Shown here: in pieces, positions 54,000 through 62,472 of the stretch
Position numbering within the stretch: position 1 is the stretch's first letter
Layout: each line of letters begins with the position of its first letter
Assembly: GCF_900102425.1 (NCBI RefSeq)
Contig: NZ_FNBT01000003.1
Location: forward strand, 310,001-374,000
Reading direction: 5' to 3'
Origin: Blastococcus aurantiacus
Lineage (GTDB): Bacteria > Actinomycetota > Actinomycetes > Mycobacteriales > Geodermatophilaceae
Length of the DNA: 64,000 nucleotides
Notes under the pieces: model-generated
Seen by the model: the letters and a program-made list of their open reading frames with translations, nothing else
Databases searched by the model: none
Told to the model about the DNA's origin: nothing
Position numbers and translations under genes: made by a program

Positions 54000-55856
54000 A
54001 CGCGCGGGTCCGGCGCCGGAACCCCCCGTCGCCACCCGCAGATCCTCCTGCGGCACCAGTTCCCCCCGTCGGGGTGAGGCCACCCCGGCGCGCACGTCGG
54101 CCGCACCGAGCCGCGCCGCGTCGGCGGTCCGGTCGTCGGGCATCCGCTGCGATTCGCGCTCGGCGTCGACCCGCGCGGTGTAGTGGGCGACCTCCCGGGT
54201 GGTGCGCTCCTCGTCCCAACCGAGCTCGCGGGCCATGAGCTCGGCGACCCGGGCCGCCGTCTCCACGCCGCGGTGCGCCGTCTCGATGGAGATGCGGGTG
54301 CGCCGGGTCAGTACGTCGTCGAGGTGCAGCGCGCCCTCGGCGGTGACGGCGTGCACGACCTCGGCCGCCAGGTAGCCGGGCGCACCGGGCAGCGGCTGCG
54401 CGAGGCCGGGGTCGTCGGCGGCCAGGGCCAGCACGTCGGCGGTGCGGTCGCCGTGCCGGTGCAGCAGGCGTTCGACGGCCGCCTCGGGCACGCCGGCGGC
54501 GGCGGCCAACTGGGCGGCGCGGTCGCGCACCTCGGTCCAGCGGTGCGCCCCCACCAGCGGCAGGTGCGCGGTGCGCGACGCCGGCACCCCGGGCAGCCCG
54601 GCGACGGCGGCGTCGACGGCGTCTTCCGCCATCACGCGGTAGGTCGTGTACTTGCCCCCAGCCACCAGGACCAGACCGGGCACCGGGGTGACCACCGCGT
54701 GCTCGCGGGACAGCCGGCTGGTGTCGTCGGACTCCCCCGCCAGCAGCGGCCGCAGGCCGGCGTAGACGCCGAGGATCTGCTCGGTGGTGATCGGGCGGAC
54801 GAGCACCCGGTTGACCTGGTCGAGCAGGTAGGCGATGTCGGCACTGCTGGCCGCGGGGTGGTCGCGGTCGAGCTTCCACGGGGTGTCGGTGGTGCCGACG
54901 ATCCACTGCTCGTTCCACGGGATGACGAACAGCACGCTGGTGGGGGTGCGCAGGATCAGCCCGTCCGACGTCCCGCCCGCCGCGGCCAGCGAGCCGCCGT
55001 CGATGGCCGACCGCGGCACGACCAGGTGCACGCCCTTGGAGGCGCGCACCCGGAGGTCGGGTGCTGCATCGCCGAGCATCGTGCCGATGTCGTCGCTCCA
55101 GACGCCGGTGGCCGCCACGACGCTGCGGGCCCGCACGGTGAAGGAGGAGCCGTCGGTGAGGTCGGCGACCTCCACCCCGACGACCGCGGCGTCCGCCGCG
55201 GAGCCGTCCCCGTCGCCGCCGTCACGGAGGAGGCCGGTCACCCGGGCGCTGGAGAGCACCCGGGCGCCGTAGCCGGCGGCGGTGCGGACGACGGCGAGGG
55301 TGTGCCGGGCGTCGTCGACCTGGGCGTCCCAGTAGCGGATCGCCCCGCGCACGACGTCGCGGCGCAGCCCCGGGAACGCCTCGAGCGTCGCCGTCCGGGA
55401 CAGGTGCCGGTGGCCGGGGATCGGACGGTGCGAGGTGAAGGCCGCGCCGAGCACGTCGTAGAGCGCGACACCGGCGCCGAAGTAGGCCCGCTGCCACACC
55501 GGCGAGGTCAGGGGCAGCAGGAAGGGCAGCGGCCGGACCAGGTGCGGCGCGATCGTCTGCACCAGGCGGGCGCGCTCGTGCAGCGCCTCGTGCACCAGCG
55601 GGAAGGCGAACTGCTCCAGGTAGCGCAGGCCGCCGTGGATGAGCTTGCTCGACCGGCTGGAGGTGCCGGCCGCGAAGTCACGCGCCTCCAGCAGCGCCAC
55701 GGTCAAGCCCCGGCTGGCCGCGTCGAGGGCGGCACCGGCACCGGTGACGCCACCGCCGATCACGAGCACGTCGACGACCTCGTCGGCGAGCCGGGCGCGG
55801 TCCGCGCGCCGTCGGGCGGGCGAGAGCAGCGTGCGGTCGGTCGTCCCCGAGTGCAT
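53997..55856 (-). CDS. glpD: glycerol-3-phosphate dehydrogenase (FAD, aerobic type)
   Basis: Oxidises glycerol-3-phosphate to dihydroxyacetone phosphate and passes electrons to quinones at the membrane. It is 619 residues: FAD dinucleotide loop DVLVIGGGVTGAGAALDAAS, TSSRSSKLIHGGLRYLEQF (family signature), SVVAATGVWSDDIG, FVIPWNEQWIVGTTDTPW, VLVAGGKYTTYRVMAEDAVD, and the C-terminal DAO_C domain to about residue 560. The final 40 residues are a low-complexity tail. No glycerol kinase or facilitator gene is adjacent. Confidence 0.93.
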   Translation of the reverse strand: MHSGTTDRTLLSPARRRADRARLADEVVDVLVIGGGVTGAGAALDAASRGLTVALLEARDFAAGTSSRSSKLIHGGLRYLEQFAFPLVHEALHERARLVQTIAPHLVRPLPFLLPLTSPVWQRAYFGAGVALYDVLGAAFTSHRPIPGHRHLSRTATLEAFPGLRRDVVRGAIRYWDAQVDDARHTLAVVRTAAGYGARVLSSARVTGLLRDGGDGDGSAADAAVVGVEVADLTDGSSFTVRARSVVAATGVWSDDIGTMLGDAAPDLRVRASKGVHLVVPRSAIDGGSLAAAGGTSDGLILRTPTSVLFVIPWNEQWIVGTTDTPWKLDRDHPAASSADIAYLLDQVNRVLVRPITTEQILGVYAGLRPLLAGESDDTSRLSREHAVVTPVPGLVLVAGGKYTTYRVMAEDAVDAAVAGLPGVPASRTAHLPLVGAHRWTEVRDRAAQLAAAAGVPEAAVERLLHRHGDRTADVLALAADDPGLAQPLPGAPGYLAAEVVHAVTAEGALHLDDVLTRRTRISIETAHRGVETAARVAELMARELGWDEERTTREVAHYTARVDAERESQRMPDDRTADAARLGAADVRAGVASPRRGELVPQEDLRVATGGSGAGPAR

Positions 55857-55875
55857 GGCCCCTACTGTCCCCCGC

Positions 55876-56826
55876 TCAGTGGCTCCCTGCGTCGCTCCCG
55901 GCCTTCTTGCGGTGCACCGTGAGTGTCATCACGACCACGATCACCGCCCCGATCACCAGCCCCAGCAGTGCGCTGCCGATCGTGTTGACGATCCAGCCCA
56001 CCACGCCGCCGAGCGCCCCGGTCGCGTCGTGCGCCGCCTCCTCGAGGTGGTGGACCACGTCGTAGATCGCGTGCAGACCCAGCTCGTCGGTGCCCACCAG
56101 GATGATGTGCCCGCCAACCCACAGCATGGCGGCGGTGCCGACCACGGTCAGCACGCTGAGCAGCTTCGGCATCCCCTTGACCAGGCCGCGGCCGAACGCG
56201 GCCACCGCCTTCCCCGATCGCTGGGCCAGGCTCAGGCCGATGTCGTCCATCTTCACGATGACCCCGACGACGCCGTAGACCAGCACGGTGATGCCGATCG
56301 CGACGACCGCCAGGATGACCGCTCGCGAGACGAAGCCCTCGCTCGCCACCTCGTTGAGCGAGATCACCATGATCTCGGCCGACAGGATGAAGTCGGTGCG
56401 GACGGCGCCCGTGACGATCGTCTTCTCGTCCGGTAGCGCCTCCTCCACCGAGGCGTGCTCCTCGGCGTGGCCGCTGATCCGGTGCCAGATCTTCTCCGCG
56501 CCCTCGTAGCAGAGGTAGGCCCCGCCGATCATCAGGATCGGGGTCAGCAGGAAGTCGAGGAACTCGCTGAGCAGCAGGATCGCCGGGAGGATGATCAGCA
56601 GCTTGTTGCGCAGGGAGCCCAGAGCGATCTTCCGGATGATCGGCAGCTCGCGGTCGGCGTTCAGCCCGTGCACGTACTGCGGGGTGACCGCGGTGTCGTC
56701 GACCACGACGCCGGCTGCCTTGATGCTCGCCCGTCCCGCCGCCGCCCCGATGTCGTCGATCGACGCGGCAGCGGCCCTGGCCAGCACCGCGACGTCGTCC
56801 AGCAGGGCTACGAGTCCACCCGCCAC
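55876..56826 (-). CDS. DUF808 family membrane protein
   Basis: A 316-residue polytopic membrane protein of the DUF808 (YedI) family. It starts MAGGLVALLDDVAVLARAAA and continues RASIKAAGVVVDDTAVTPQY, the family signature. Four or more hydrophobic helices follow, including LLIILPAILLLSEFLDFLL, AVILAVVAIGITVLVYGVV, LLSVLTVVGTAAMLWVGGHI and LLGLVIGAVIVVVMTLTV. ALPDEKTIVTGAVRTDFILS is also conserved. Transport or scaffold role unknown. GTG start with AAGGA upstream. Confidence 0.9.
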   Translation of the reverse strand: MAGGLVALLDDVAVLARAAAASIDDIGAAAGRASIKAAGVVVDDTAVTPQYVHGLNADRELPIIRKIALGSLRNKLLIILPAILLLSEFLDFLLTPILMIGGAYLCYEGAEKIWHRISGHAEEHASVEEALPDEKTIVTGAVRTDFILSAEIMVISLNEVASEGFVSRAVILAVVAIGITVLVYGVVGVIVKMDDIGLSLAQRSGKAVAAFGRGLVKGMPKLLSVLTVVGTAAMLWVGGHIILVGTDELGLHAIYDVVHHLEEAAHDATGALGGVVGWIVNTIGSALLGLVIGAVIVVVMTLTVHRKKAGSDAGSH

Positions 56827-56890
56827 GGGAGGTCCTTTCCGTCGGTCCGAACGAGGTCTGTACCCGGGCCAGGGGGTCCGCCGAACCCGG

Positions 56891-58033
56891 TCACCGGCTC
56901 TGCCCCCGCTGGGTGTCCAGCGCCAGGGCGAGGTAGACGGCGCTGAAGTCGGCGACGGCGAGCTGGCGGGCCAGCCGCGGCAGCCGGCCGTCGGACTCCG
57001 CCTGCCCCCGCTCGGCCAGGCCGCTCACCGGGACGTTGTGCGTCGCGGCGGTGCGCAGCACCTGCTCCATCGCCTCACCGGCCGACCGCGGCTCGCGCTC
57101 ACCGGCGCCGTCGTGCCCTCCGGCACCGGCGTCGCGGATGGTCAGCAGCCGGAGGCGCCGGCCGGGATCGTCGGCCCGGTCGCGGAAGAAGTCGTCGGCG
57201 TCAGCGGGCGCCAGCGGGCCACCGAGGACGGAGCAGGCCGCGACCCGCTGGTCGGGCAGCCGGAAGTCCGTCGCGGGCAGCCCGGCCAGGGTGGCCAGCT
57301 GGTCGGCGATGCGGGTGGCCGCCGCGGCGGCCAGCGGACCCTCCGCGGCGATGACCGGCAGCGAGTCGAGCAGCTCCAGCGCCAGCGTCTTCGCGGGGTT
57401 GCGGAAGGTCTGCGCCGCCGGGCCGCACTCCTGCGCGGTGGCGTCGAGCGCGACCGCGGTGGTCTCCGGGTCGGCGACGTCCCCGGGCAGCAGCCCGAGG
57501 TCGGAGGCCAGCAGGAGCATCGGGGTCAGCAGCGACCACAGCGTGGTGTGCCGGACCCGGGAGGTCGGCAGCGACACGTACGGCGCGCGGGCGATCGAGC
57601 ACGCCGCGGCCAGCGGCGCGTCCTCGGCACCGATACCCAGCAGCGAGACGCCGCGGCGGGCCGCCTCGTAGGCAGGGGCGACGGCGTAGGCGCCCTCCCC
57701 CGTGCGGGTCGCGACCACGACGACGTCGCTCGGCCCCGTCCACACGGGCAGCGCCGGGCCCGGGACGACGTCGACGGTCACCGGGCTGGCCGGACCGAGC
57801 AGCGCCCGCAGCACCGACGCGGCCACCGCGCCCTCGCGGCGGGCGACGATCACCAGCCCACGGGGCCGGCCGCCGCCGGTGATCCGCTCCAGCCCCGCCT
57901 CGCGGGTCAGCCGCGCGGTCTCCCGGACCTGTGCGCCCGCGCCCGCGACCGCCGGCAGCAGGCCGTGCGGATCACGCGCCCGCATCACCTCGAGGTCGTC
58001 GAGGACCTCCTCGGCGATCTCGGGCGGGATCAT
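56891..58033 (-). CDS. SIS-domain phosphosugar isomerase-like protein
   Basis: A 380-residue protein, counterpart of Rv3256c. Two SIS-like subdomains are seen: RGLVIVARREGAVAASVL / PVTVDVVPGPALPVWTGPSDVVVVA, and a C-terminal phosphoglucose/phosphomannose-isomerase-like half (RNPAKTLALELLDSLPVIAA, then TAATHNVPVSGLAERGQ, and ADFSAVYLALAL). The usual phosphate-binding Ser-rich loop is weak, so activity is uncertain. The ATG at 58033 overlaps the Trm112 stop by 4 nt. Its position between manA and manB suggests a link to mannose-phosphate metabolism. Confidence 0.82.
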   Translation of the reverse strand: MIPPEIAEEVLDDLEVMRARDPHGLLPAVAGAGAQVRETARLTREAGLERITGGGRPRGLVIVARREGAVAASVLRALLGPASPVTVDVVPGPALPVWTGPSDVVVVATRTGEGAYAVAPAYEAARRGVSLLGIGAEDAPLAAACSIARAPYVSLPTSRVRHTTLWSLLTPMLLLASDLGLLPGDVADPETTAVALDATAQECGPAAQTFRNPAKTLALELLDSLPVIAAEGPLAAAAATRIADQLATLAGLPATDFRLPDQRVAACSVLGGPLAPADADDFFRDRADDPGRRLRLLTIRDAGAGGHDGAGEREPRSAGEAMEQVLRTAATHNVPVSGLAERGQAESDGRLPRLARQLAVADFSAVYLALALDTQRGQSR

Positions 58034-58278
58034 GCGCTGTGTTCTCGGCCCGCCCCGGCACCCTCGCCAGCCCCACCACCTCGGCGACGCGCCTCGTCCA
58101 GGAGGAGCACGGGGATCCCGTCGCGCACCGGGAAGGCCCGGTCGCAGGTGGTGCACAGCAGCTCGCTCGCCGCCTCGTCGACGGTCAGCGGACTGTGGTG
58201 CGTGTCCGGGCAGGCCAGGATGGACAGCAGCTCGGGGTCGAGCCCCAGCGGTCCACCGGTCGTCGTGTTGCTCGTCAT
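58030..58278 (-). CDS. Trm112 family zinc-binding protein
   Basis: An 82-residue Trm112-like protein: LLSILACPDTHHSPLTVD, LLCTTCDRAFPVRDGIPVLL. Three of the usual four cysteines are visible (CP...CTTC), with Asp-Thr-His after the first where a second Cys would often be. In eukaryotes and archaea Trm112 stabilises methyltransferases; bacterial members are often encoded beside sugar-phosphate genes with unknown role. Overlaps both neighbours by 4 nt (ATGA), forming a tight manB-trm112-SIS unit. Confidence 0.85.
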   Translation of the reverse strand: MTSNTTTGGPLGLDPELLSILACPDTHHSPLTVDEAASELLCTTCDRAFPVRDGIPVLLLDEARRRGGGAGEGAGAGREHSA

Positions 58279-59639
58279 GCCCGCACCATCCCTAGTACCT
58301 GATCCCGCAGTTCGGTCATCCGCGCCTCGTCCGGCGCCTCCACGTTCAGCCGCAGCAGCGGCTCGGTGTTGCTCGCGCGCAGGTTGAACCACGCGCCGTC
58401 ACCCAGCTCGACGGTGAGCCCGTCCAGCTCGTCGATCCGCGCCCCCTGCTGGTCGGCGAAGGCCGCCCGCACGTCGGCCATCCGCGCCGCGGCGTCGTCC
58501 ACCGTGGAGTTGATCTCCCCGGAGGCGGCGTAGCGCGAGTAGGCGGCGGTGAGGTCCGACAGCGTGCCGGACTGCTCGCCCAGCGCGGCGAGCACGTGCA
58601 TCGCCGCGAGCATGCCGGTGTCGGCCCGCCAGAAGTCGCGGAAGTAGTAGTGCGCCGAGTGCTCGCCGCCGAAGACGGCGTCGGTGCGGGCCATCTCGGC
58701 CTTGATGAACGAGTGACCCACCCGCGTGCGCACCGGCTCGCCGCCGTGCTCCCGGACGATCTCGGGGACGGCCTTCGAGGTGATCAGGTTGTGGATGATC
58801 GTCGTCCCGCGGCCCTTGGCCAGCTCGCGGACGGCGACCAGGGCGGTGACCGCCGAGGGGCTGACGGGCTCCCCGCGCTCGTCGATGACGAAGACCCGGT
58901 CGGCGTCGCCATCGAAGGCCAGACCGATGTCGGCGCCGTGCTCGCGCACCGCTGCCTGCAGGTCGACGAGGTTCGCCGGGTCCAGCGGGTTGGCCTCGTG
59001 GTTCGGGAAGGAGCCGTCGAGCTCGAAGTACAGCGGGACGACGTCCAGGGGCAGGTCGGCCAGGACCACCGGCACGGTGTGCCCGCCCATGCCGTTGCCG
59101 GCGTCGACGACGACCTTCAGGGGGCGGCCGCCGGAGAGGTCGACCAGCCCGCGCAGGTGCGCGGCGTACTCGTGGATGACGTCCCGCTGGCTGACCGAGC
59201 CGACGCGGCCGGGGTCGCGGTCGTAGCTGTCCCGCTCGGCCGAGGCGCGGATGTCGGCCAGGCCGGAGTCCTGCCCGATCGGTGCCGCGCCGGCCCGGCA
59301 CATCTTGATGCCGTTGTACTTCGCGGGGTTGTGGCTGGCCGTGAACATGGCGCCCGGGATCCCGAGCGAGCCGGCGGCGAAGTACAGCATGTCGGTCGAG
59401 CCAAGCCCGGCCTCGACGACGTCGAGCCCGCGACTGATCACGCCCTCGGCGAAGGCCCGCGACAGGGGCACCGACGACTCGCGCATGTCGTGGGCGGTGA
59501 CGATCTGCGTGGCACCGCTCTCGGCGTGCACGAACTCGGCGAAGGCGGCCCCGATCGACCGGGCGACGCCCTCGTCCCACTGGTCGGGGACGACACCCCG
59601 CACGTCGTAGGCCTTGATGATCGATGAGAGGTCAGCCAC
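58275..59639 (-). CDS. manB: phosphomannomutase/phosphoglucomutase
   Basis: Converts mannose-6-phosphate to mannose-1-phosphate (and often glucose phosphates) for GDP-mannose. It is 454 residues: start IIKAYDVRGVVPDQW, catalytic phosphoserine in MFTASHNPAKYNGIK, metal loop GLAFDGDADRVFVID, sugar-binding GGEHSAHYYFRDFW, and phosphate-binding LRASNTEPLLRLNVEAP. All four active-site loops are intact. GTG start at 59639. First gene of the overlapping manB-trm112-SIS unit; equals Rv3257c. Confidence 0.95.
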   Translation of the reverse strand: MADLSSIIKAYDVRGVVPDQWDEGVARSIGAAFAEFVHAESGATQIVTAHDMRESSVPLSRAFAEGVISRGLDVVEAGLGSTDMLYFAAGSLGIPGAMFTASHNPAKYNGIKMCRAGAAPIGQDSGLADIRASAERDSYDRDPGRVGSVSQRDVIHEYAAHLRGLVDLSGGRPLKVVVDAGNGMGGHTVPVVLADLPLDVVPLYFELDGSFPNHEANPLDPANLVDLQAAVREHGADIGLAFDGDADRVFVIDERGEPVSPSAVTALVAVRELAKGRGTTIIHNLITSKAVPEIVREHGGEPVRTRVGHSFIKAEMARTDAVFGGEHSAHYYFRDFWRADTGMLAAMHVLAALGEQSGTLSDLTAAYSRYAASGEINSTVDDAAARMADVRAAFADQQGARIDELDGLTVELGDGAWFNLRASNTEPLLRLNVEAPDEARMTELRDQVLGMVRA

Positions 59640-59651
59640 GCCGTGACCCTA

Positions 59652-59713
59652 TAAGGACCCCGTCCTCCTCACCCCTCGCAGGCTCGCGGCGAGCCTCTGG
59701 ACGGGGCCGTTAC
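59652..59713 (+). repeat. dispersed hairpin repeat copy 5
   Basis: Best-formed copy: TAAGGACCCCGTCC arm, CCCCTCGCAGGCTCGCGGCGAG core with inner hairpin GGCTCG-CGG-CGAGCC, closing GGACGGGGCCGTTA. Its right end touches the stop of the DUF3499 gene; its left end lies 12 nt from the manB start. Confidence 0.88.
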
Positions 59714-60063
59714 GACAGGTCGGGGAGGACGCGCAGGTGTCCGCGCCGGGTGCCGCGGCCGTCGTCGGCCGGGTCGCGCGGGGGCTCCGGCCGGGCGGCC
59801 TCGCGGACGGCGTCGGCCAGGGCGAGCAGGTCGTCGCCGGTCGGACCGACGTCGTCGAGGTCGATCTCGTGCCGGACGACCTCCCAGCCACGGGGCACGG
59901 TCAGCCGCTCGGCGTGGAACTCGCAGAGGTCGTAGCTGTGCGGCTCCGAGAACGTCGCCAACGGCCCGACAACGGCCGTGGACTCCGCGTACACGTAGGT
60001 CAGAGTCGCCGCTGCCGGTTGCGCGCAGCCGCTGCGCGAGCAGCGACGTGACTGCCTCACCAC
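59710..60063 (-). CDS. DUF3499 family protein
   Basis: A 117-residue actinobacterial protein, counterpart of Rv3258c. The N-terminus RRCSRSGCAQPAAATLTYVY and YDLCEFHAERLTVPRGWEVV provide Cx4C and CxxH, a plausible zinc site. The remainder is an acidic helix and a basic tail. Function unknown. Starts at the GTG at 60063 (a second GTG follows at once), with GAGGAA upstream and TACGGT as -10. It sits between manB and a divergent reductase. Confidence 0.88.
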   Translation of the reverse strand: MVRQSRRCSRSGCAQPAAATLTYVYAESTAVVGPLATFSEPHSYDLCEFHAERLTVPRGWEVVRHEIDLDDVGPTGDDLLALADAVREAARPEPPRDPADDGRGTRRGHLRVLPDLS

Positions 60064-60161
60064 CGGTTCCTCACGCGAGCACCGTAAACCCGCCTGCGGG
60101 CACCGCGCAGCAGGCACACCGGGATTTCGGCGGCGGCAACCCCATCCTGCACGATGACCCC

Positions 60162-60914
60162 GTGGGCATCGACACAGGTCCGGTCCTGGTCCTCGGGGGT
60201 CGCAGCGAGATCGGCACGGCCGTCGCCGTCCGGCTCGCGGCGCTCGGCTGCGGGACGTTCGTGCTGGCCGCGCGGCGTACCGCCGACCTGGACGACCAGG
60301 AGGCGGAGCTGCGCGCGGCGGGGGCCGCGACCGTGGTCCGGGTGGCCTTCGACGCCGACGACCTCGCCGGTCACGCCGCCGTCCTCGACGAGGTGGAGGC
60401 GCGCGTCGGCGTCCCCTCCACCGTGGTGGTGGCCTTCGGCGTGCTCGGCGACCAGGCCGCCGCCGAGCGCGACCCGGCCGCGGCGGTCGCGATCCTGCAC
60501 ACCGACCTCACCGCGCAGGTCCACGTGCTCACCCTGCTGGCCGAGCGGCTGCGGGCGGCCGGCCGCGGCACGCTCGTCGTCTTCTCGTCCGTGGCCGGTG
60601 TGCGGGTACGCCGGGCCAACTACGTGTACGGCTCGGCGAAGGCGGGGCTCGACGGCTTCGCCAGCGGGCTGTCCGACGCCCTGGCCGGCTCCGGCGTCCG
60701 GCTGCTGCTCGTGCGGCCAGGCTTCGTCGTCGGCCGGATGACCGAGGGCATGTCGCCGGCCCCGTTCTCCAGCACGCCGGACCAGGTGGCCGACGCCGTC
60801 GTCGCGGCGCTGCGCGGACGGCGCGGTGAGGTGTGGGTGCCGGGCGTGCTGCGGCCGGTCTTCTTCCTCATGCGCCTGCTCCCCCGCGCCGTCTGGCGGC
60901 GGCTGCCGCGGTGA
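60162..60914 (+). CDS. short-chain dehydrogenase/reductase, DprE2-like
   Basis: A 250-residue NAD(P)-dependent SDR. Cofactor loop VLVLGGRSEIGTAVAVRL, active-site Ser in VVFSSVAGVRVRRANYVYGS, then YGSAKAGLDGF (YxxxK). The segments VRRANYVYGSAKAGLDGF, RLLLVRPGFVVGRMTEG and GEVWVPGVLRPVFFLMRLLP closely resemble DprE2, the second enzyme making decaprenylphosphoryl-arabinose. No DprE1-like oxidase is in the window, so the epimerase role is inferred. GTG start at 60162. Confidence 0.82.
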   Translation: MGIDTGPVLVLGGRSEIGTAVAVRLAALGCGTFVLAARRTADLDDQEAELRAAGAATVVRVAFDADDLAGHAAVLDEVEARVGVPSTVVVAFGVLGDQAAAERDPAAAVAILHTDLTAQVHVLTLLAERLRAAGRGTLVVFSSVAGVRVRRANYVYGSAKAGLDGFASGLSDALAGSGVRLLLVRPGFVVGRMTEGMSPAPFSSTPDQVADAVVAALRGRRGEVWVPGVLRPVFFLMRLLPRAVWRRLPR

Positions 60915-60963
60915 CCGCGTCGCCGCACCCGGCACGGTCGCGCGCCGTAGGCTTCGCGCCGTC

Positions 60964-61431
60964 ATGACCGGTCCCTCGCGCCGCCCCGCCCGCTCCCGCC
61001 GCGACCGCCACGGCCGCGGCCTGCGCGGTCGGCTGGTGCCGGCCGGGGTGCCCCTGGCGCGCAGCCGCGCCGAGCAGTTCGACGATCTCGTGCTGGACGC
61101 GGTGGAGGACCTCGAGCGCCGGTGGGAGCGCGAGCTCGCCGGGGTGGAGTTCGCCGTCGAGGACGTGCCGTGGGTGGACCACACCAGCCCGGACGACGTG
61201 GTGCTCGACGCCGACGTGCTGGACGACGCCAGCGTGCCGCTGGCCCGCGTGCTGCCCGCGCACCGGGAGGACGGCCGCGAGGTGCCGCCGCGGATCATCG
61301 TCTACCGGCGGCCGCTGGAGCTGCGCGCCGGCGACCGGGACGACCTCGCCGACCTGGTGCGCGACGTCGTCGTCGACCAGGTCGCCGTGCTGCTGGGCCG
61401 CGACCCCGAGGAGATCGACCCCACCGCATAG
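60964..61431 (+). CDS. Rv3259-type metallopeptidase-family protein lacking the zinc motif
   Basis: A 155-residue protein of the small zincin-like (DUF1025-type) family, counterpart of Rv3259. It keeps the family framework (SRAEQFDDLVLDAVEDLERR, VEFAVEDVPWVD, PPRIIVYRRPLELRA), but where active members have HExxH it reads LVRDVVVDQVAVLLG, with no His or Glu. From memory the M. tuberculosis protein is also without the motif, so loss is old. Probably non-catalytic. ATG 60964, with TAGGCT 10 nt upstream. Confidence 0.8.
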   Translation: MTGPSRRPARSRRDRHGRGLRGRLVPAGVPLARSRAEQFDDLVLDAVEDLERRWERELAGVEFAVEDVPWVDHTSPDDVVLDADVLDDASVPLARVLPAHREDGREVPPRIIVYRRPLELRAGDRDDLADLVRDVVVDQVAVLLGRDPEEIDPTA

Positions 61432-61486
61432 AGGACCTCCTGCCCCACGACGCTCGCGCGCTCGCGTCGGGCCCCTGCAGGACGCC
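61431..61486 (+). repeat. dispersed hairpin repeat, diverged copy 6
   Basis: Begins at the last base of the Rv3259-type stop: GAGGACCTCCTGC arm, CGACGCTCGCGCGCTCGCGTCG core (6-bp inner stem), CCCCTGCAGGACG closing arm. The outer arms still pair although the sequence has drifted. Confidence 0.5.
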
Positions 61487-61513
61487 GAACCGCCACGACA
61501 TCCGGGGCCTGCG

Positions 61514-62437
61514 ATGCTGACCGCGATGGACGTCCCCGCCGTGGCCGCCGGGCCCTGGATCGCGCTCGGTGCCGTACTCGGGGCGCTGCTCCTCCTCGCC
61601 GCGGGCGCGATCGTCCTCCGGCTCCGCTCGCCCGCACCGCCGGAGCCGGCCACCCCGCCCACGCCGGACGAGCCACGGGACGACCTCGCGGACTTCCTCG
61701 CCCATCCGCCGGGCACCCGCGGGGTGCCGGCCGACGACGGCGACGGCTGGGTCCCGCTGGCGCCGTCCGCACCGCCCGCCCCGCGCGAGGAGCCCGCACC
61801 CGGGCCCACGGGCGCGCGCCCGGTCGGGGTGCTCGCCGGCCTGGCGGTCGGTGCGCTGCTGCTCGTGGGCACCGCGGCGGCGCTCGCGGCTGCGCAGCGG
61901 TCCCCCGCTGCGGCGCCGGACAAGCCGGCCGCGACCGCGGCACCCTCGAGCGCGAGCCCGAGCGGGGACGGTGTCGTCGCCCGGCTGGCCTTCGACGGCG
62001 TCGTCCTGGAGGAGCACGCCGTCGGGATCACCGCGGCGTACCCCGAGCTGGAGCTGACCGTGGACGACGAGGGGCGTGAACTCGCGCGCCTGCGGCTGCC
62101 CGCGGCCAACTGCCTGGCCCTGGCCGCACCGCCGGAGCCCGGCGACCCGGGCTGCCGTGCCGCGCGCACCGAGTACGCCGAGCTGGCCGCACCCGGCCTG
62201 CGCGTGGACCGCGACGGCGACCGGCTCGCGGTGTCGGGCCGGTTCGCCACCTACCGACGCCCGCCCGGCGCGCCCGCGGAGCCCACGAGGCGGACCTACG
62301 AGGTCTCGGTCACCGTCGCTGCCGCGGGCGGGGAGGACGCCGGATGGCGGCCTGCCGAGGGCGAGCTGCGCTGGGAGGACCAGCGCGCCGGCACCCGGGA
62401 GGACGGGGCGCCGAGCGTCCTGCGCGCCGACGGCTGA
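61514..62437 (+). CDS. hypothetical membrane protein with extracytoplasmic domain
   Basis: A 307-residue protein not assigned to a family. One hydrophobic helix lies at about residues 14-36 (WIALGAVLGALLLLAAGAIV), then a Pro/Asp-rich stretch (about 40-105), a second helix (about 105-127, VGVLAGLAVGALLLVGTAAAL), an Ala/Ser-rich linker and a C-terminal beta-rich domain of about 160 residues with two Cys (NCLALAA, GCRAART). It may be a DUF-type exported domain. In-frame ATGs at 61514 and 61526 both work. It ends at a strong terminator. Confidence 0.72.
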   Translation: MLTAMDVPAVAAGPWIALGAVLGALLLLAAGAIVLRLRSPAPPEPATPPTPDEPRDDLADFLAHPPGTRGVPADDGDGWVPLAPSAPPAPREEPAPGPTGARPVGVLAGLAVGALLLVGTAAALAAAQRSPAAAPDKPAATAAPSSASPSGDGVVARLAFDGVVLEEHAVGITAAYPELELTVDDEGRELARLRLPAANCLALAAPPEPGDPGCRAARTEYAELAAPGLRVDRDGDRLAVSGRFATYRRPPGAPAEPTRRTYEVSVTVAAAGGEDAGWRPAEGELRWEDQRAGTREDGAPSVLRADG

Positions 62438-62472
62438 GCTCCCGTGCCGGGGCAACACCTGCCCCGGGACGC

